Source: Pogostemon cablin (taxonomy: Eukaryota > Streptophyta > Magnoliopsida > Lamiales > Lamiaceae). From it: a stretch of DNA of 64,000 nucleotides. Both the position numbers and the translations under genes were made by a program. Position 1 is the stretch's first letter. Every line of letters begins with the position of its first letter. Shown here in pieces: positions 11,025 to 22,639 of this stretch. The notes under the pieces were generated by a model. That model was not told the origin of the DNA. It searched no databases and saw only the letters and a list, made by a program, of their open reading frames with translations. The stretch covers positions 16,222,465 through 16,286,464 of the forward strand of contig CM042985.1 in NCBI GenBank assembly GCA_023678885.1, given 5' to 3'.

Positions 11025-12678
11025 TGATTAGCCATAGTTTAGTGGAAAATGACCAATTCAAGAAATTATCGAACCCAAGGGAGGTAGGCACTAGTGCTTA
11101 AACGATCTCACGTTTCTTATAATTTTATAGATACTAATCATCAAAGAGAGGGTGATCAAACAAGAAATTAAATCAATCAATGCAAGTGAATAAGCAATGA
11201 TCAAACGAACAAGATGGATGGATGAAAAGTAGTTTACCAAATTGATTAAAAGTGAGATTAACAACAATCAAGAAGTGGTAATTCTAGGAATTATGTATCA
11301 AATTCATATTTATCATGGATTGAAGACTAAGGGCCAACACTAAAATCACCTAAACTCCCTCTCGAGATGGATAGGATATGAATATCAAATAGCTCAATGG
11401 ATTGGTTCTCACTTAAACAATTCCAACTAGGTACTAAGCTTAAATGAGAGTCCCTTCACACAATTAATCAATCTCTCGATCAAACCAATCACATGTCCTA
11501 CCAAAGGGTTCTAAACTATGAAGGACTTCTCAATCTCTTCACAATCTATAATGCACATGAAGTGTTTGATGAAATGATTCACTTAATTATCCTAAGCATA
11601 TAATTGATTTTTCAATCTAATCACATATCTAGAACAACTAAACACACAAATCATCAATACAATTCAAGCAATTAATAATCAATAGTAGAAAATCATAGAT
11701 CCAATCAACATATGAATTTGAATACACAAATCCCTAAAATTATCCAACAACTCTCATGTTGCTAATCTCACAAGGGAGATTAGCCTACCATATTAAGAAG
11801 AAAATGAACATAGACATTAAGATCCTTACAAAACATGATGAAACTATGAGGTTTAATACATGAAATGAATGGAAACTCCCTTGATGTCACTTCAATGGTG
11901 ATTTCCTTCCTTCCCTTGTTATCTTCCTTGCTTCTTTTCTTCAATTGGATGATGATTTTGATGGTTGGATGATGGTAGATCCAAAAGATGGTGAATGAAT
12001 GAAGATGATGGTGTAAAATGGAGAGAATTGTGTGTGATGTGTGTGTGGAAGGGCTGAAATTCGGATCTCCACCCAATTGTTGAATAAAGGGGTATTTATA
12101 CCCCTTGGAAAGCTTCTAGAAGGATTTTGATTTTTTTTCACAGTTTTTTTGCACCAACACGGTTCGTGTGTTGCAACATGGCTCGTGTTTCTGACTCCGG
12201 CACGGCTCGTGTTCAGCACTCGGCCACAGGAGTGGCCGAGTTGTGTCTTCTGGTGCTCTCACAAGGCCTTCTGGACAGGGCCGTGCGAAGTACACGGCCC
12301 GTGTTCTGCACTCGGCACGGGTCGTGCTCTGCACTCAGCCACAGGAGTGGCCGAGTTGGTGTTTCGAGTGTCAGCGCACGGCCACTTCTTACAGGGCCGT
12401 GCGCTGTACACGGTCCGTGCGCTGTACACGGCCCGTGTTCTTTCACTGTTTTGGCTCGTTTTTCCTCGTTTCAACTCTGAATTGAGATCCACTTTTTCCT
12501 ACGTCTTCCTTATCATATCTAACATCCAATAAAAAGTAAAAATCATAGGTTTAATCTCATTCACACATATTTCAATAAAAACACAAAACAAAACCAAATA
12601 GTACATAAAATACGGATAAAATAATACGAAAACACATATAAAAAGACACTAAAATATAGGTGAAAATATCACTCATCA
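11025..12678 (-). mobile_element. Solo LTR, Athila-like, with 5-bp target duplication ACAAC
   Basis: On the minus strand it starts TGATGAGTGATATTTTCACC at 12678 and ends GGCTAATCA at 11025. The 5-mer ACAAC is present directly on both sides (11020-11024 and 12679-12683). There is no internal domain, so the element was reduced to a single LTR by recombination between its two LTRs. The start and end resemble the Athila LTRs nearby. Its GC-rich part (12160-12440) carries repeats of ACGGCCCGTG and a duplicated AGTGGCCGAGTTG word, which create several spurious open frames. Confidence 0.9.
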
Positions 12679-12683
12679 ACAAC

Positions 12684-13055
12684 ATCAAATTACAATTATG
12701 TTAATAATTGGGCATTAGAGTGCAACACTTAAGCCATATTATGAATTAGGCAGATTGATTTATTGACTGTAATTAGCTGTCATTATTCTTAATCATCCAT
12801 TAAGAAAAATTAATACACTCCTAAAATTAATGAAAATCAATACACTCCTAAAATTAAGGGAAGCATGTAACTTTGTATTAAAAATCACATGCTGACATAA
12901 TTAATTTCCATAATCAATCTTTAATGGTTTAGTCCAAAAACCAAATAGGGCAGTTAACATCCTCTTAATATGGTAATCAATTATTTCTATTATATTTATC
13001 ATACATCATCAATTCATACAAAATCCAATTATATTTAATAAAATTTTCCAGGCAG
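12684..13055. other. AT-rich intervening sequence
   Basis: No gene is seen. A 23-base phrase around ATTAATACACTCCTAAAATT is duplicated in tandem near 12808-12857. This stretch is the left flank of Copia element C and continues at 29578 on the other side of it. Confidence 0.5.
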
Positions 13056-13060
13056 AAAAC

Positions 13061-13666
13061 TGTTAGCGTTCGATCATTTGGTTAACGTGAACCGTTAGTA
13101 TACCATGCGTTTCTAATTCTGAGCACTGTCAAAATTATATAAATTTCGCAAGGTCGCAGATAGCAGCAGCAAACTACCTTCTGATCTTCTGCTGTATGTC
13201 CCAAGTCTGATCTCGACGTCGTGTGGGCGACGATCTACGAGACCTCCTCAATCTGCTCTCAACCCTCATCACACGTGAATAATCAATTAGATTAGATTAG
13301 GGTTCCAGATAAGTTGAGGTGACTTATATACATGGGCTACAGCAGGGACCAGGAGGAGAAATTGGGTTGGGCCTCCATTGGGCTTAAGTATCCAAGCTTA
13401 GCCCAAAGCTTATACTTAAGTCCAATAATAATAATATATTCCACTAAAATATTATTATTGCACTACCGTACCAATCCCAAAATTACGTTTTGGGCTCCTT
13501 CTTATTATGAGCCCGTTAGTCTCCCCATGTTTAAGATATACAATGTCCATTAATTAATTTAAGTTACTGACAACTCAATTAATTAATATCTCATCCAAGA
13601 GTAGTACCACTCAACCTCATTATCATGTCGGAATAAATTCCACCTGTAGGGTTTACATGATAATCC
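13061..13666 (-). repeat. 3' LTR of element C, distal piece
   Basis: It begins TGTTAGCGTTCGATCATTTGG, matching 28182 onward with a few substitutions. Relative to the 5' LTR it lacks about 190 bases (the counterpart of roughly 28239-28430). It ends at the insertion point of element B, whose target duplication AATCC occupies 13662-13666. Confidence 0.9.
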
Positions 13667-14867
13667 TGTTGGCAATTGGATCGTGTGGATTAACGTGATA
13701 CGTTAGTAAAACAGGTAAACAAATCAGCGGAAGCATAATTAAACCGTTTACCGTACTTCTGGGTTGGTGTAGAGGTTGATCGTTGCAGAGAACCACCTCT
13801 CGATCTTCTGCTGTATGACCCAAGTCGAATCCTGCTGTTGTGTGGGCAACAATCTGCAGGATTCTCTCAATCTGCTTCTTTCCCTAACTCACGTTGAAAG
13901 AGGCGCAATTACTTAGGTTTCCAGAAGCTGAGATGACTATATATATTGGGCTACAGCAGGGACCAGGAGGAGAAATTGGGTTGGGCCTCAATTGAATTTA
14001 ATTAACCAAGCTTAGCCCAAAGCTTTTAATTAAATCCAATAATAATAATATAGTCCACTAAAATATTATTATTGCACTACCCGTCCAATCCCAAAATTAT
14101 GTTCTGGGCTCCTTCTTATTATAAGCCCGATAGTCTCCCCATGTTTAAGAAAAACAATGTCCATTAATTAATTAAGTTACTGACAACTCAAATTAATTAA
14201 TATCTCATCCGAGAGTAGTACCACTCAACCTTATTATCATGCCGGAAATTAATCCACTTGCAAGATTTACATAATAAACCTTATGAGCTCCTCAAGGGGA
14301 CATCATCAACCTATAACGGACATGGATTCCTTCTACAATCAACAGCACACCATAGATACATCACTATTTCCCAACTCACCGAGTTTATTGATTTAATACT
14401 TATAAATCTCACCCATTGATGAATCAAAGAAATACATACTGCCCTACGTGTCGAGATAATTGTATAGGGATTAAGAGCACGAACTTCCATAATAACAGAG
14501 ATCAAGTTCTTCTATAAGTCAGTATAAGTCGAACGATCTCAGGCGGTCCTGCTCAATACACACAAATGCACTAATGTGATTCTATAGCCAAGACAAGCTA
14601 ATACCAAACCACACTACAACCATACCGATAGAGAGTCCCCGTCTATCTCAGTTGTGAGCATTTGTTTATACTTTATAAGGAAACTGATAATATGATCTTC
14701 CGCGTGTTGTCGCACAACATATTATCTACAGTATAAAGTAAATGGACTATTGCATCATGCATATAAAATAAATTATAAGATGCAATCATTTGATCAATGA
14801 TTCTCATTTCAAATATTGTTATGACATTGTTCATACTAAAGCTAGACTTTTAGTATACAATCCAACA
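13667..14867 (-). repeat. 3' LTR of element B
   Basis: TGTTGGCAATTGG..ATCCAACA, 1201 bases. It differs from the 5' LTR at 20821-22021 only at scattered single bases in the stretches I compared, which implies a recent insertion compared with the elements around it. Confidence 0.93.
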
Positions 14868-14880
14868 ATCTCCCACTTAT
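14868..14880 (-). other. Polypurine tract of element B
   Basis: On the minus strand ATAAGTGGGAGAT lies directly before the 3' LTR, the usual Copia polypurine tract. Confidence 0.85.
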
Positions 14881-14889
14881 ACTAAAAAA

Positions 14890-17800
14890 CTATGCTGTCA
14901 TGTCTTCTGCCATACATCTGATTCCTACTCCCACTACACGACCATTAAAAGCTCTCGCCTTAAGGTCCTTGTAAATGGATTTACTAGGTCATCATCCGAT
15001 GCAATCTAGGCGACAACAACCTTCCCCTCATCATACGATTTCTCGTAACAGGTGGTACTCGCGCTCCATGTGTTTAATTTCCTTATGGACTTGTGATTTC
15101 TTCAAGTTTGCAACTGCACCAATATCATCAATGTAAATTGTGATTACCTTGGGCAAACTTAGAAACACTTCAAAGTCCATCATGAAGTCTCTAGAGTCAT
15201 ATAGATACTTTGGCTGCCTCATAGGCTCCAATTCATCATATTTCCATGATGGAGTCCGGAGTCTGAAATATATTTCTATATAACACTCCTCCACATTATG
15301 ACTATACTTCCTAAGATTAAACACATAACCTTTGAGGTGAATTTACTGCCGTCCAATCTGACTAAAAAATCCGAATCTACGTAATCCACAAGAAGCAGTG
15401 AATCTGTCCAGTAAGTCCACATATAATTTCCAGTCCTTCTCAAGCACTTTATAAATGTCTTACCACAGTTCATCATTCTTGTTCCGGGTTACGTTGATAC
15501 CCACTGTTCATGCATTTAGCAAAACAGATATCCAATATCGTTCATAGCATTCCTTAGATTAAGCTTCCTTATTTGCCGAAGCATAAGGAACCGCTTTCAT
15601 CCTCTTTATCTTCTTCTTGTGTCTCAAAGACACATTCACTTAGATAAATTTACATGCTAAACGAGTATGGACTGTATCATTTTATGAAACTTGAGATAAG
15701 CATAATATCCTTTCTTGTGATCCGTATTACCGTGATCAAAAGGATATATTTTGCCTTTCTTAAGTCCTTCATCTCTACCGCTTTATTAACCATACCCATA
15801 CGCCCGATAATACTCTTTCATTGTCTCCAATGAGCAAGATACTATCTACGTATAGTACAAAAAATACCACCACGTTTCCGTCACTCTTTACAACACACAA
15901 GACTCATCCGCTCATTGATTTAAATCCATGCCACTGGATTACCTAATCAAAACAGATGCTTCACTATCTTAAAGCTTGCTTTAGTCCATCGCTGGACACT
16001 TTTAAGCTTATTATCAAAGATGCTATTAGCACTTTGCAATGAATTACTCTGGTTGCTTTACATAGATGTTTTCCTCAAGACTTCCAATCAGGAAAGCTGT
16101 CTTTGACATCTATTTGTTGTTCCTCATAGCAGCAATAAAAGAATTCGGATCAACATAAGCATAGTTACCAGCGAACATGTTTCCTCATAATCGAACCATT
16201 TCTTTCTGAGTACACTTTTTCGCAATAAGCTTTGCTTTCAAGGGTTTTCACCTTGCCATATGATCCTCTTTTATTTCCTATAACCACTTCCAATGGATTT
16301 TACACTATTTAGTGGTCGTTAAAGCTCCAGAGTTAGTTTAGAATCCATAGATTCTATTTCATCATTCATTGCATCTTACTAAGATTCCGCATTTTAATCT
16401 TGCAGTGCTACGTCGTATCCGTGGGATAATACCATGTTTACTAGGGACCAAGTCTCATGACTCTCCCAAAACATATATTTATGGGTTGTCATACAACCCT
16501 CCCACTACGACAAGGTACTACATGTAATTGTGTATCAGACGTGACACGCGTTGCAGTTTACCTTGTGGTATATCCTCTTGTACACTTGGTACTTATACTT
16601 AGTGTTATCCTCTCACTTACTTTAGAACAACTTATACATGTGTTTGTGATTTATTACATAGTCCTTTTCCAAAAATCTAGTGTTTGTGTTGACAATCACC
16701 ATTCGATCTTTTGGACTAAATAAATCACCCTCTATTTTTCTAGGATATCCCATATACAGACAAATGTTTCACGAATTACTGTATCTAGGGTATATCCATA
16801 AAATGAATTTAATTATTCCAAATAATTCATCATCTATCTAATCATAACCATAAGAGCCTTATACCTTCTACCCACTACACCATTCAGCTGGGGCATGACC
16901 GGTGTAGTCAACTTGAGATTTAATCTCAACTTCTGATCAATAGCTCCTAACTATCCCAAGAGGTATTCGCCATCATGATTGAATCGTAATGACTTAATAT
17001 ATTTTCCATGACGCTTCACTGTACCAGCCTTACAATTCTTGAATTAATCAAAGAACTTAGACATGCAGTGCATCATATAAATATATTGGTTTCCAGAATA
17101 ATCTTCGAATATTCATAACCACCTCTCGCCTGGATAATATTAGGTTCGCTTGAATCAGAATGAACTAATTCCAACATATATATCTTTGGCTCTACACCCC
17201 ACAACCTTGAAAAAGCAGTTAATCATTTTTACTTCCAAGCAAGACTCACAAGTCCGATAGTTTCCACTTCAGATAAACCTTACGGTCTATCGGCTATCAA
17301 CTTTTGAATCATACTCAAGTAAAATGAATTATTCTTAGACGCCAAATGTATGTTTAGTTCATTTTCGAAGGTTCCTTTCTCTTACCAATATTAGAAGATG
17401 CATTATTTAATTACTATTTATTGCATCTGTGGGATGTGCATGATTCAAGAGTATACTTTTTATCCACCAACGTATTTTAACGGATTATAGCCTCATTCCT
17501 CATTACTATGACCATGTCATTTAAATGAAATGAAGTATCCATCCGTTAATGCATAGAAACCGAAATTAAATTCTTTCTATGAAACGTACGAAAAGATAAT
17601 TTCTCATAATCAATCGTTTATTCTTATCATGAGATAAATAAACAACTCCCACTGCAATAGCCACTACCTTTGTAGTTTTACCCATGTTATTAAAAATCTT
17701 ATTCTTACTCAGTGATAAACATTTAGTGATTCCAGTATCTACATACTTTTAGTCAGCAGATGCCATCACTAATCATGTTTAAACCATTAGTAAATAAGAT

Positions 17801-18060
17801 ATTAAACTTGTTCACATCATGATGAAAAATGGCTTTCTTTTTGCCACATGTTTTGTTAGAAGTTTCCACCATATACAATCTCTCGTATTTCAGGTAGAAC
17901 TTGCTCAAAACATCCAGGCAAATTGTGAAGAATAAATTGATTTAGGTTTCCCTTTCAATTTCTATTCCAAGCTTTTCCAATTCATTCATTAATTGAACCA
18001 TGATCTTCTGCCTTTTAATTTACTCAAGTATTCGAAGAGTTACATGAGACCATCATATTT
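14890..18060 (-). pseudogene. Copia gag-pol remnant of element B
   Basis: Decayed polyprotein on the minus strand, many stops and frameshifts. Recognisable from the C-terminal end leftmost: the pol terminus just inside the polypurine tract; an RNase H end with GAVANLKKSQ and HMEREYHLLREIV (15031-15130); the reverse transcriptase active-site segment LYVDSILL at 15841-15858, where the second catalytic Asp of YVDD is Ser; integrase with MPQLNGVVGRRYKAL (about 16870-16905) and a TAA in frame at 17044-17046; and gag-like sequence up to about 18060. It cannot encode an active enzyme. The same YVDS and TAA are present in element C. Confidence 0.8.
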
Positions 18061-19000
18061 CTATGAACCTCTCATCTCTTCACTAGAGACTTTAATAGGC
18101 ATCATGAGACGTCCTTTGTGAGAATACACATGTATTTTCTTAAGCAGTAATTATCAAAACCAAGATTCTTTCTAATCATCTAATTTGGACAAGTAAATGT
18201 AATGTCTTTTAGTTAACAATTAGTGAAATAAAACCATTCAAAATTCAGAGAATCACAAATAAATTTACCGATCAAATCTTCGAATTTTATTCTTTTATAT
18301 CGATTCCCTCAAAATAATATAAAATAAAATTCACCGACATCTCAAGCACCGTGAGTCTGCAAGCCACGATAGTGTGGACGTTTACAAACCCGAACATTTA
18401 TAAGAGAAGGTTTTACCCATTAATTTCATTTGTCAACCTAACTTTATGACAAAATAATTAATAGTCGGTTCCTCTTTAGCCATGCAAATAAAAGCAGTGA
18501 CTCCGATGGGGAGGATACTTATTATTTACATCTAAGTGTACACCATTATTTGACCCCAAGTCCGCGGCCCAAGCTTATGTGCCTTACAGATAGAGAAGTG
18601 CACACGCACTCGGATAACTTCCTACAGTCATCAATTACAAGTTTGTACCAGTGAACCGCATATAAACTCATCCGATAGGGAGGAAGGTCTAAGCCAACGC
18701 GCAAGTTCATAAGTATCACATTACAAACGTAATTATTTAATGAAGTCTGTTCCAGCAATCCATGAATAAACTCATCCGATGGGGAGGAAGGCTCTAATGC
18801 CGACGCGCAAGTCTATTCACATCGCTAACAAACCAATAATGGAGGCCGCGGGAATTTATTACCAATCCCCTCTCCCACTTAGTTATTTAATTACTGAGGG
18901 TTTTTAACATGCATATAATATTCCAGAATAAAATATACAACTAAGACATGCTTCTATTAACAGCAATTTAAATAAATAAATCATATAGAACATGCCTTTC
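18061..19000 (-). other. gag-proximal leader of element B with internal short repeats
   Basis: No reading frame is convincing. Between 18490 and 18840 a phrase of the type CTCATCCGATGGGGAGGAAGG followed by ACGCGCAAGT occurs two to three times. The whole block is homologous to 26100-26720 in element C. It also contains a CTCCCACTTAG word (18882-18892) that looks like a second polypurine tract. Confidence 0.6.
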
Positions 19001-20640
19001 ATATATAACAATTAATTGTCAAGTTAAAATAATTAACTCAGTTATATATCATAATTAATTGTATAATATGTTGGATCAATTAAATGGGCCCAACTGACCC
19101 AAACTTTATTAGCATAAAATGAGCAGCCAATTAATAAAATAATTAAGCCCATTTACCCTGCCAATTTCTGCATTAAGGTCTATCCCAATATTTAACCTTG
19201 GCCCAACATCAATCCCACAATTAATTAAATCCAGCAATGAATATTGCCCAGTAGCTCATTACCATTTAATAAAATTTGGGCCCAACAGCCCAAAACCAAA
19301 TTAAAAAAATGAGCATTCCACGAGCAAGAAATAGGCCCATCTGAGACACCCTTTCACTGCCCAATTCGGCCCATCAGCTCAACACAAACAGCACACTATT
19401 AATATCTGAATTGGGCCCATCAGGCAGCCCAACATCAATTAAAAGGAGCCCATAAAGCAGCTCAAATTTAATTGCTGCCCTATCCAATCCAGCCGACTGA
19501 TGCTTCTTTCACCAGCCGTCCCAGCGCCGTGCATCATCGGAGGTCCCTGCTGATCCTGGCGGCCGCGCCAACATGCCAACCGGCCTCTCGCCAACAGTCA
19601 ACCGGCACAGTGCCCGCACACGCCAGCCACCTGCCGCCGATCGCCACTCACCTGGAACGAGCCGCCAGCCGCCTGAGACGATCTGCCAGCCAACGAGAGA
19701 AAAGCTCTTCGTGATGCTAACTCTCGATTCCAGCTGTCCAAGTGTTCGCAGCGATGAACGTTCATCGGTGGTGCTCGCTGCTCCCGATGGCCATTCCATC
19801 CGCCAACCGGAGTAGTGCCGCCTGTCATCCGGAATAGTGCCTCCTTTGACACACGGCGATCCAACAGCACCGCCAAGAAGCAGCCTGGGTCAGCCGGAAG
19901 CATCAGTTGCAGCGATTACCAACGCCAGGCTTCCGTTGCCATCAAGAGCCCGTAAACGATCACCACCGAGAGGCGCTCATCAGTCGACGATCGTGGCTCA
20001 ATCGACCTGTCGACATCCCCATCTGGTTCCGCAGTACCGCCACCCGCTTGCATCCGCACTAGCATCAGTGCAGCCACCAGCCACCAGTCGTGGATAATCA
20101 GCGCCGTTGAACTCCTTCTTGTCGTCACAACCAAAACTGCCCTTCAGTGCTGTCGCCGACGACTGCCATCACCACTGCTGCCTGCCGCTTGGAACTGCAC
20201 AAACCCGATCGTCCAGGGAGATGACTCCCTCTGAACCACCCAGATCGCCGGTCTGTTGCAGACCAATCCAGCGCCATTCTGTCGCCCCTGACTATATCTT
20301 TCAGCAGTTGATGGTGACGCTTTCATCAAGTTCTCAAGCAACAATCCACGCTCACACGCTGGGTGCCATCGCTGAATCGCACTGAAGCATCGCCCAGACT
20401 TTCACCAGATTCGTTCACCGGCTTGTCCAGCAGCCATGAGTCGTGTGTGTGTGTATGAGTCGTGTACAATAGGCAAATATATCATCGATGGTTTATTGTG
20501 TGTGTACAGAGTATTCAATCACAATAATCACACACCCATATAATCGACAAAGCATATAGGAATAATGGGTAATTTACACATATACAATCCCTAATATCAT
20601 GCCTTCCATCGAATCGATAATTATAATCATAGGATTTCAC
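19001..20640 (-). other. Leader of element B with GC-rich insert
   Basis: Non-coding leader between the primer site and gag. 19070-19470 is rich in GGCCCA and CCCAA words. 19490-20400 is strikingly GC-rich for this window and holds several overlapping frames of 60-100 codons on both strands, none with a domain I recognise. This block has no counterpart in element C, whose leader carries a minisatellite in the same place. Confidence 0.55.
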
Positions 20641-20697
20641 AAATAATACAAATTATTCAAACCCTAACTAACGTATCATGTCTCACCACGAAACCTT

Positions 20698-20709
20698 GCT
20701 CTGATACCA
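20698..20709 (-). other. Primer-binding site of element B, inner copy
   Basis: TGGTATCAGAGC on the minus strand, complementary to the 3' end of initiator tRNA-Met, two bases from an LTR start at 20712. This copy belongs to the duplicated LTR edge. Confidence 0.85.
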
Positions 20710-20711
20710 AT

Positions 20712-20820
20712 TGTTGGCAATTGGATCGTGTGGATTAACGTGATACGTTAGTAAAACAGGTAAACAAATCAGCGGAAGTATAATTAAACCGTTTACCGTA
20801 CTTCTCGCTCTGATACCAAT
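20712..20820 (-). repeat. 109-bp tandem duplication of LTR edge plus primer site
   Basis: The first 109 bases of this stretch repeat the beginning of the LTR at 20821, from TGTTGGCAATTGG through ACCGTACTTCT, and then add CGCTCTGATACCAAT, the primer site. The 5' LTR of B therefore has a second partial LTR edge and two primer sites in tandem. Confidence 0.9.
20807..20818 (-). other. Primer-binding site of element B, LTR-adjacent copy
   Basis: TGGTATCAGAGC on the minus strand, two bases from the start of the full-length 5' LTR at 20821. Confidence 0.88.
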
Positions 20821-22021
20821 TGTTGGCAATTGGATCGTGTGGATTAACGTGATACGTTAGTAAAACAGGTAAACAAATCAGCGGAAGCATAATTAAACCG
20901 TTTACCGTACTTCTGGGTTGGTGTAGAGGTTGATCGTTGCAGAGAACCACCTCTCGATCTTCTGCTGTATGACCCAAGTCGAATCCTGCTGTTGTGTGGG
21001 CAACAATCTGCAGGATTCTCTCAATCTGCTTCTTTCCCTAACTCACGTTGAAAGAGGTGCAATTACTTAGGTTTCCAGAAGCTGAGATGACTATATATAT
21101 TGGGCTACAGCAGGGACCAGGTGGAGAAATTGGGCTGGGCCTCAATTGAATTTAATTAACCAAGCTTAGCCCAAAGCTTTTAATTAAATCCAATAATAAT
21201 AATATAGTCCACTAAAATATTATTATTGCACTACCCGTCCAATCCCAAAATTATGTTCTGGGCTCCTTCTTATTATAAGCCCGATAGTCTCCCCATGTTT
21301 AAGAAAAACAATGTCCATTAATTAATTAAGTTACTGACAGCTCAAATTAATTAATATCTCATCCGAGAGTAGTACCACTCAACTTTATTATCATGCCGGA
21401 AATTAATTCACTTGCAAGATTTACATGATAAACCTTATGAGCTCCTCAAGGGGACATCATCAACCTATAACGGACATGGATTCCTTCTACAATCAACAGG
21501 ACACCATAAATACAGCACTATTTCCCAACTCACCTAGTTTGTTAATTTAATACTTATAAATCTCACCCATTGATGAATCAAAGAAATACATACTGCCCTA
21601 CGTGTCGAGGTAATTGTATAGGGATTAAGAGCACGAACTTCCATAATAACAGAGATCAAGTTCTTCCATAAGTCAGTATAAGTCGAACGATCTCAGGCGG
21701 TCCTGCTCAATACACACAAATGCACTAATGTGATTCTATAGCCAAGACAAGCTAATACCAAACCACACTACAACCATACCGATAGAGAGTCCTCGTCTAT
21801 CTCAGTTGTGAGCATCTGTTTATACTTTATAAGGAAACCGATAATATGATCTTCCGCGTGTTGTCGCACAACATATTATCTACAGTATAAAGTAAATAGA
21901 CTATTGCATCATGCATATAAAATAAATTATAAGATGCAATCATTTGATCAATGATTCTCATTTCAAATATTGTTATGACATTGTTCATACTAAAGCTAGA
22001 CTTTTAGTATACAATCCAACA
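20821..22021 (-). repeat. 5' LTR of element B
   Basis: TGTTGGCAATTGG..ATCCAACA, 1201 bases, equal in length to the 3' LTR. It is followed by the target duplication AATCC and then by the continuation of the LTR of element C. Confidence 0.93.
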
Positions 22022-22026
22022 AATCC

Positions 22027-22617
22027 TTATGAGCTCCTCAAGGGGATATCATCAACCTATGACGGACACGGATTCCTTCTACAATCAACAGCACACCTTA
22101 GAGACAACATTATTTCCCAACTTATCGAGTTTGTTGATTTAATTACATGTAAATCTCACCCATTGATGAATCAAAGAAATACATACTGCCCTACGTGTCG
22201 AGGTTATTGTATAGGGATTAAGAGCACGAACTTCCATAATAACTGAGATCAAGTTCTCCTATAAGTCAGTATAAGTCAAACGATCTCAAGCGGTCCTGCT
22301 CAATACACACAAGTGTACTAGTGTGATTCTATAGCCAAGACAAGCTAATACCAAACCACACTACAACCATCCCGATAGAGAGTCCCCGTCTATCTCGGTT
22401 GTGAGCATCTGTTTATACTTTATAAGAAAACCGATAATATGATCTTCCGCGTGTTGTCGCACAACATATTATCTACAGTATAAAGTAAGTGGACTATTGC
22501 ATCGAACATATAAATAAATTATAAGATGTAATCATTTGATCATATGATTCTCATTTCAAATTAATTGTTATAACATTGTTCATACAAAAAGCTAGACTTT
22601 TATTATACAATCCAACA
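22027..22617 (-). repeat. 3' LTR of element C, proximal piece
   Basis: Continues the LTR of C from TTATGAGCTCCTCAAGGGGAT to ATCCAACA. It aligns with 28981-29572 nearly base for base. Confidence 0.92.
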
Positions 22618-22630
22618 ATCTCCCACTTAT
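22618..22630 (-). other. Polypurine tract of element C
   Basis: ATAAGTGGGAGAT on the minus strand, directly before the 3' LTR, identical to that of element B. Confidence 0.85.
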
Positions 22631-22639
22631 ACTAAAAGA

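Larger units (their letters stand above)
13667..22021 (-). mobile_element. Copia element B, complete, target duplication AATCC
   Basis: Minus-strand Copia element inserted in the 3' LTR of element C. LTRs of equal length (1201 bases each) flank an internal region with primer site, long non-coding leader, decayed gag-pol and polypurine tract. AATCC is present at 13662-13666 and 22022-22026. The pol region is closely similar to that of C over about 4 kb, but the first 120 bases of the LTR and most of the leader differ, so B and C are different subfamilies of one lineage. Confidence 0.93.

Noticed and set aside
12127..12532. Several overlapping frames in the solo LTR
   Set aside because: They come from ACGGCCCGTG-type repeats inside an LTR; no start context or domain.
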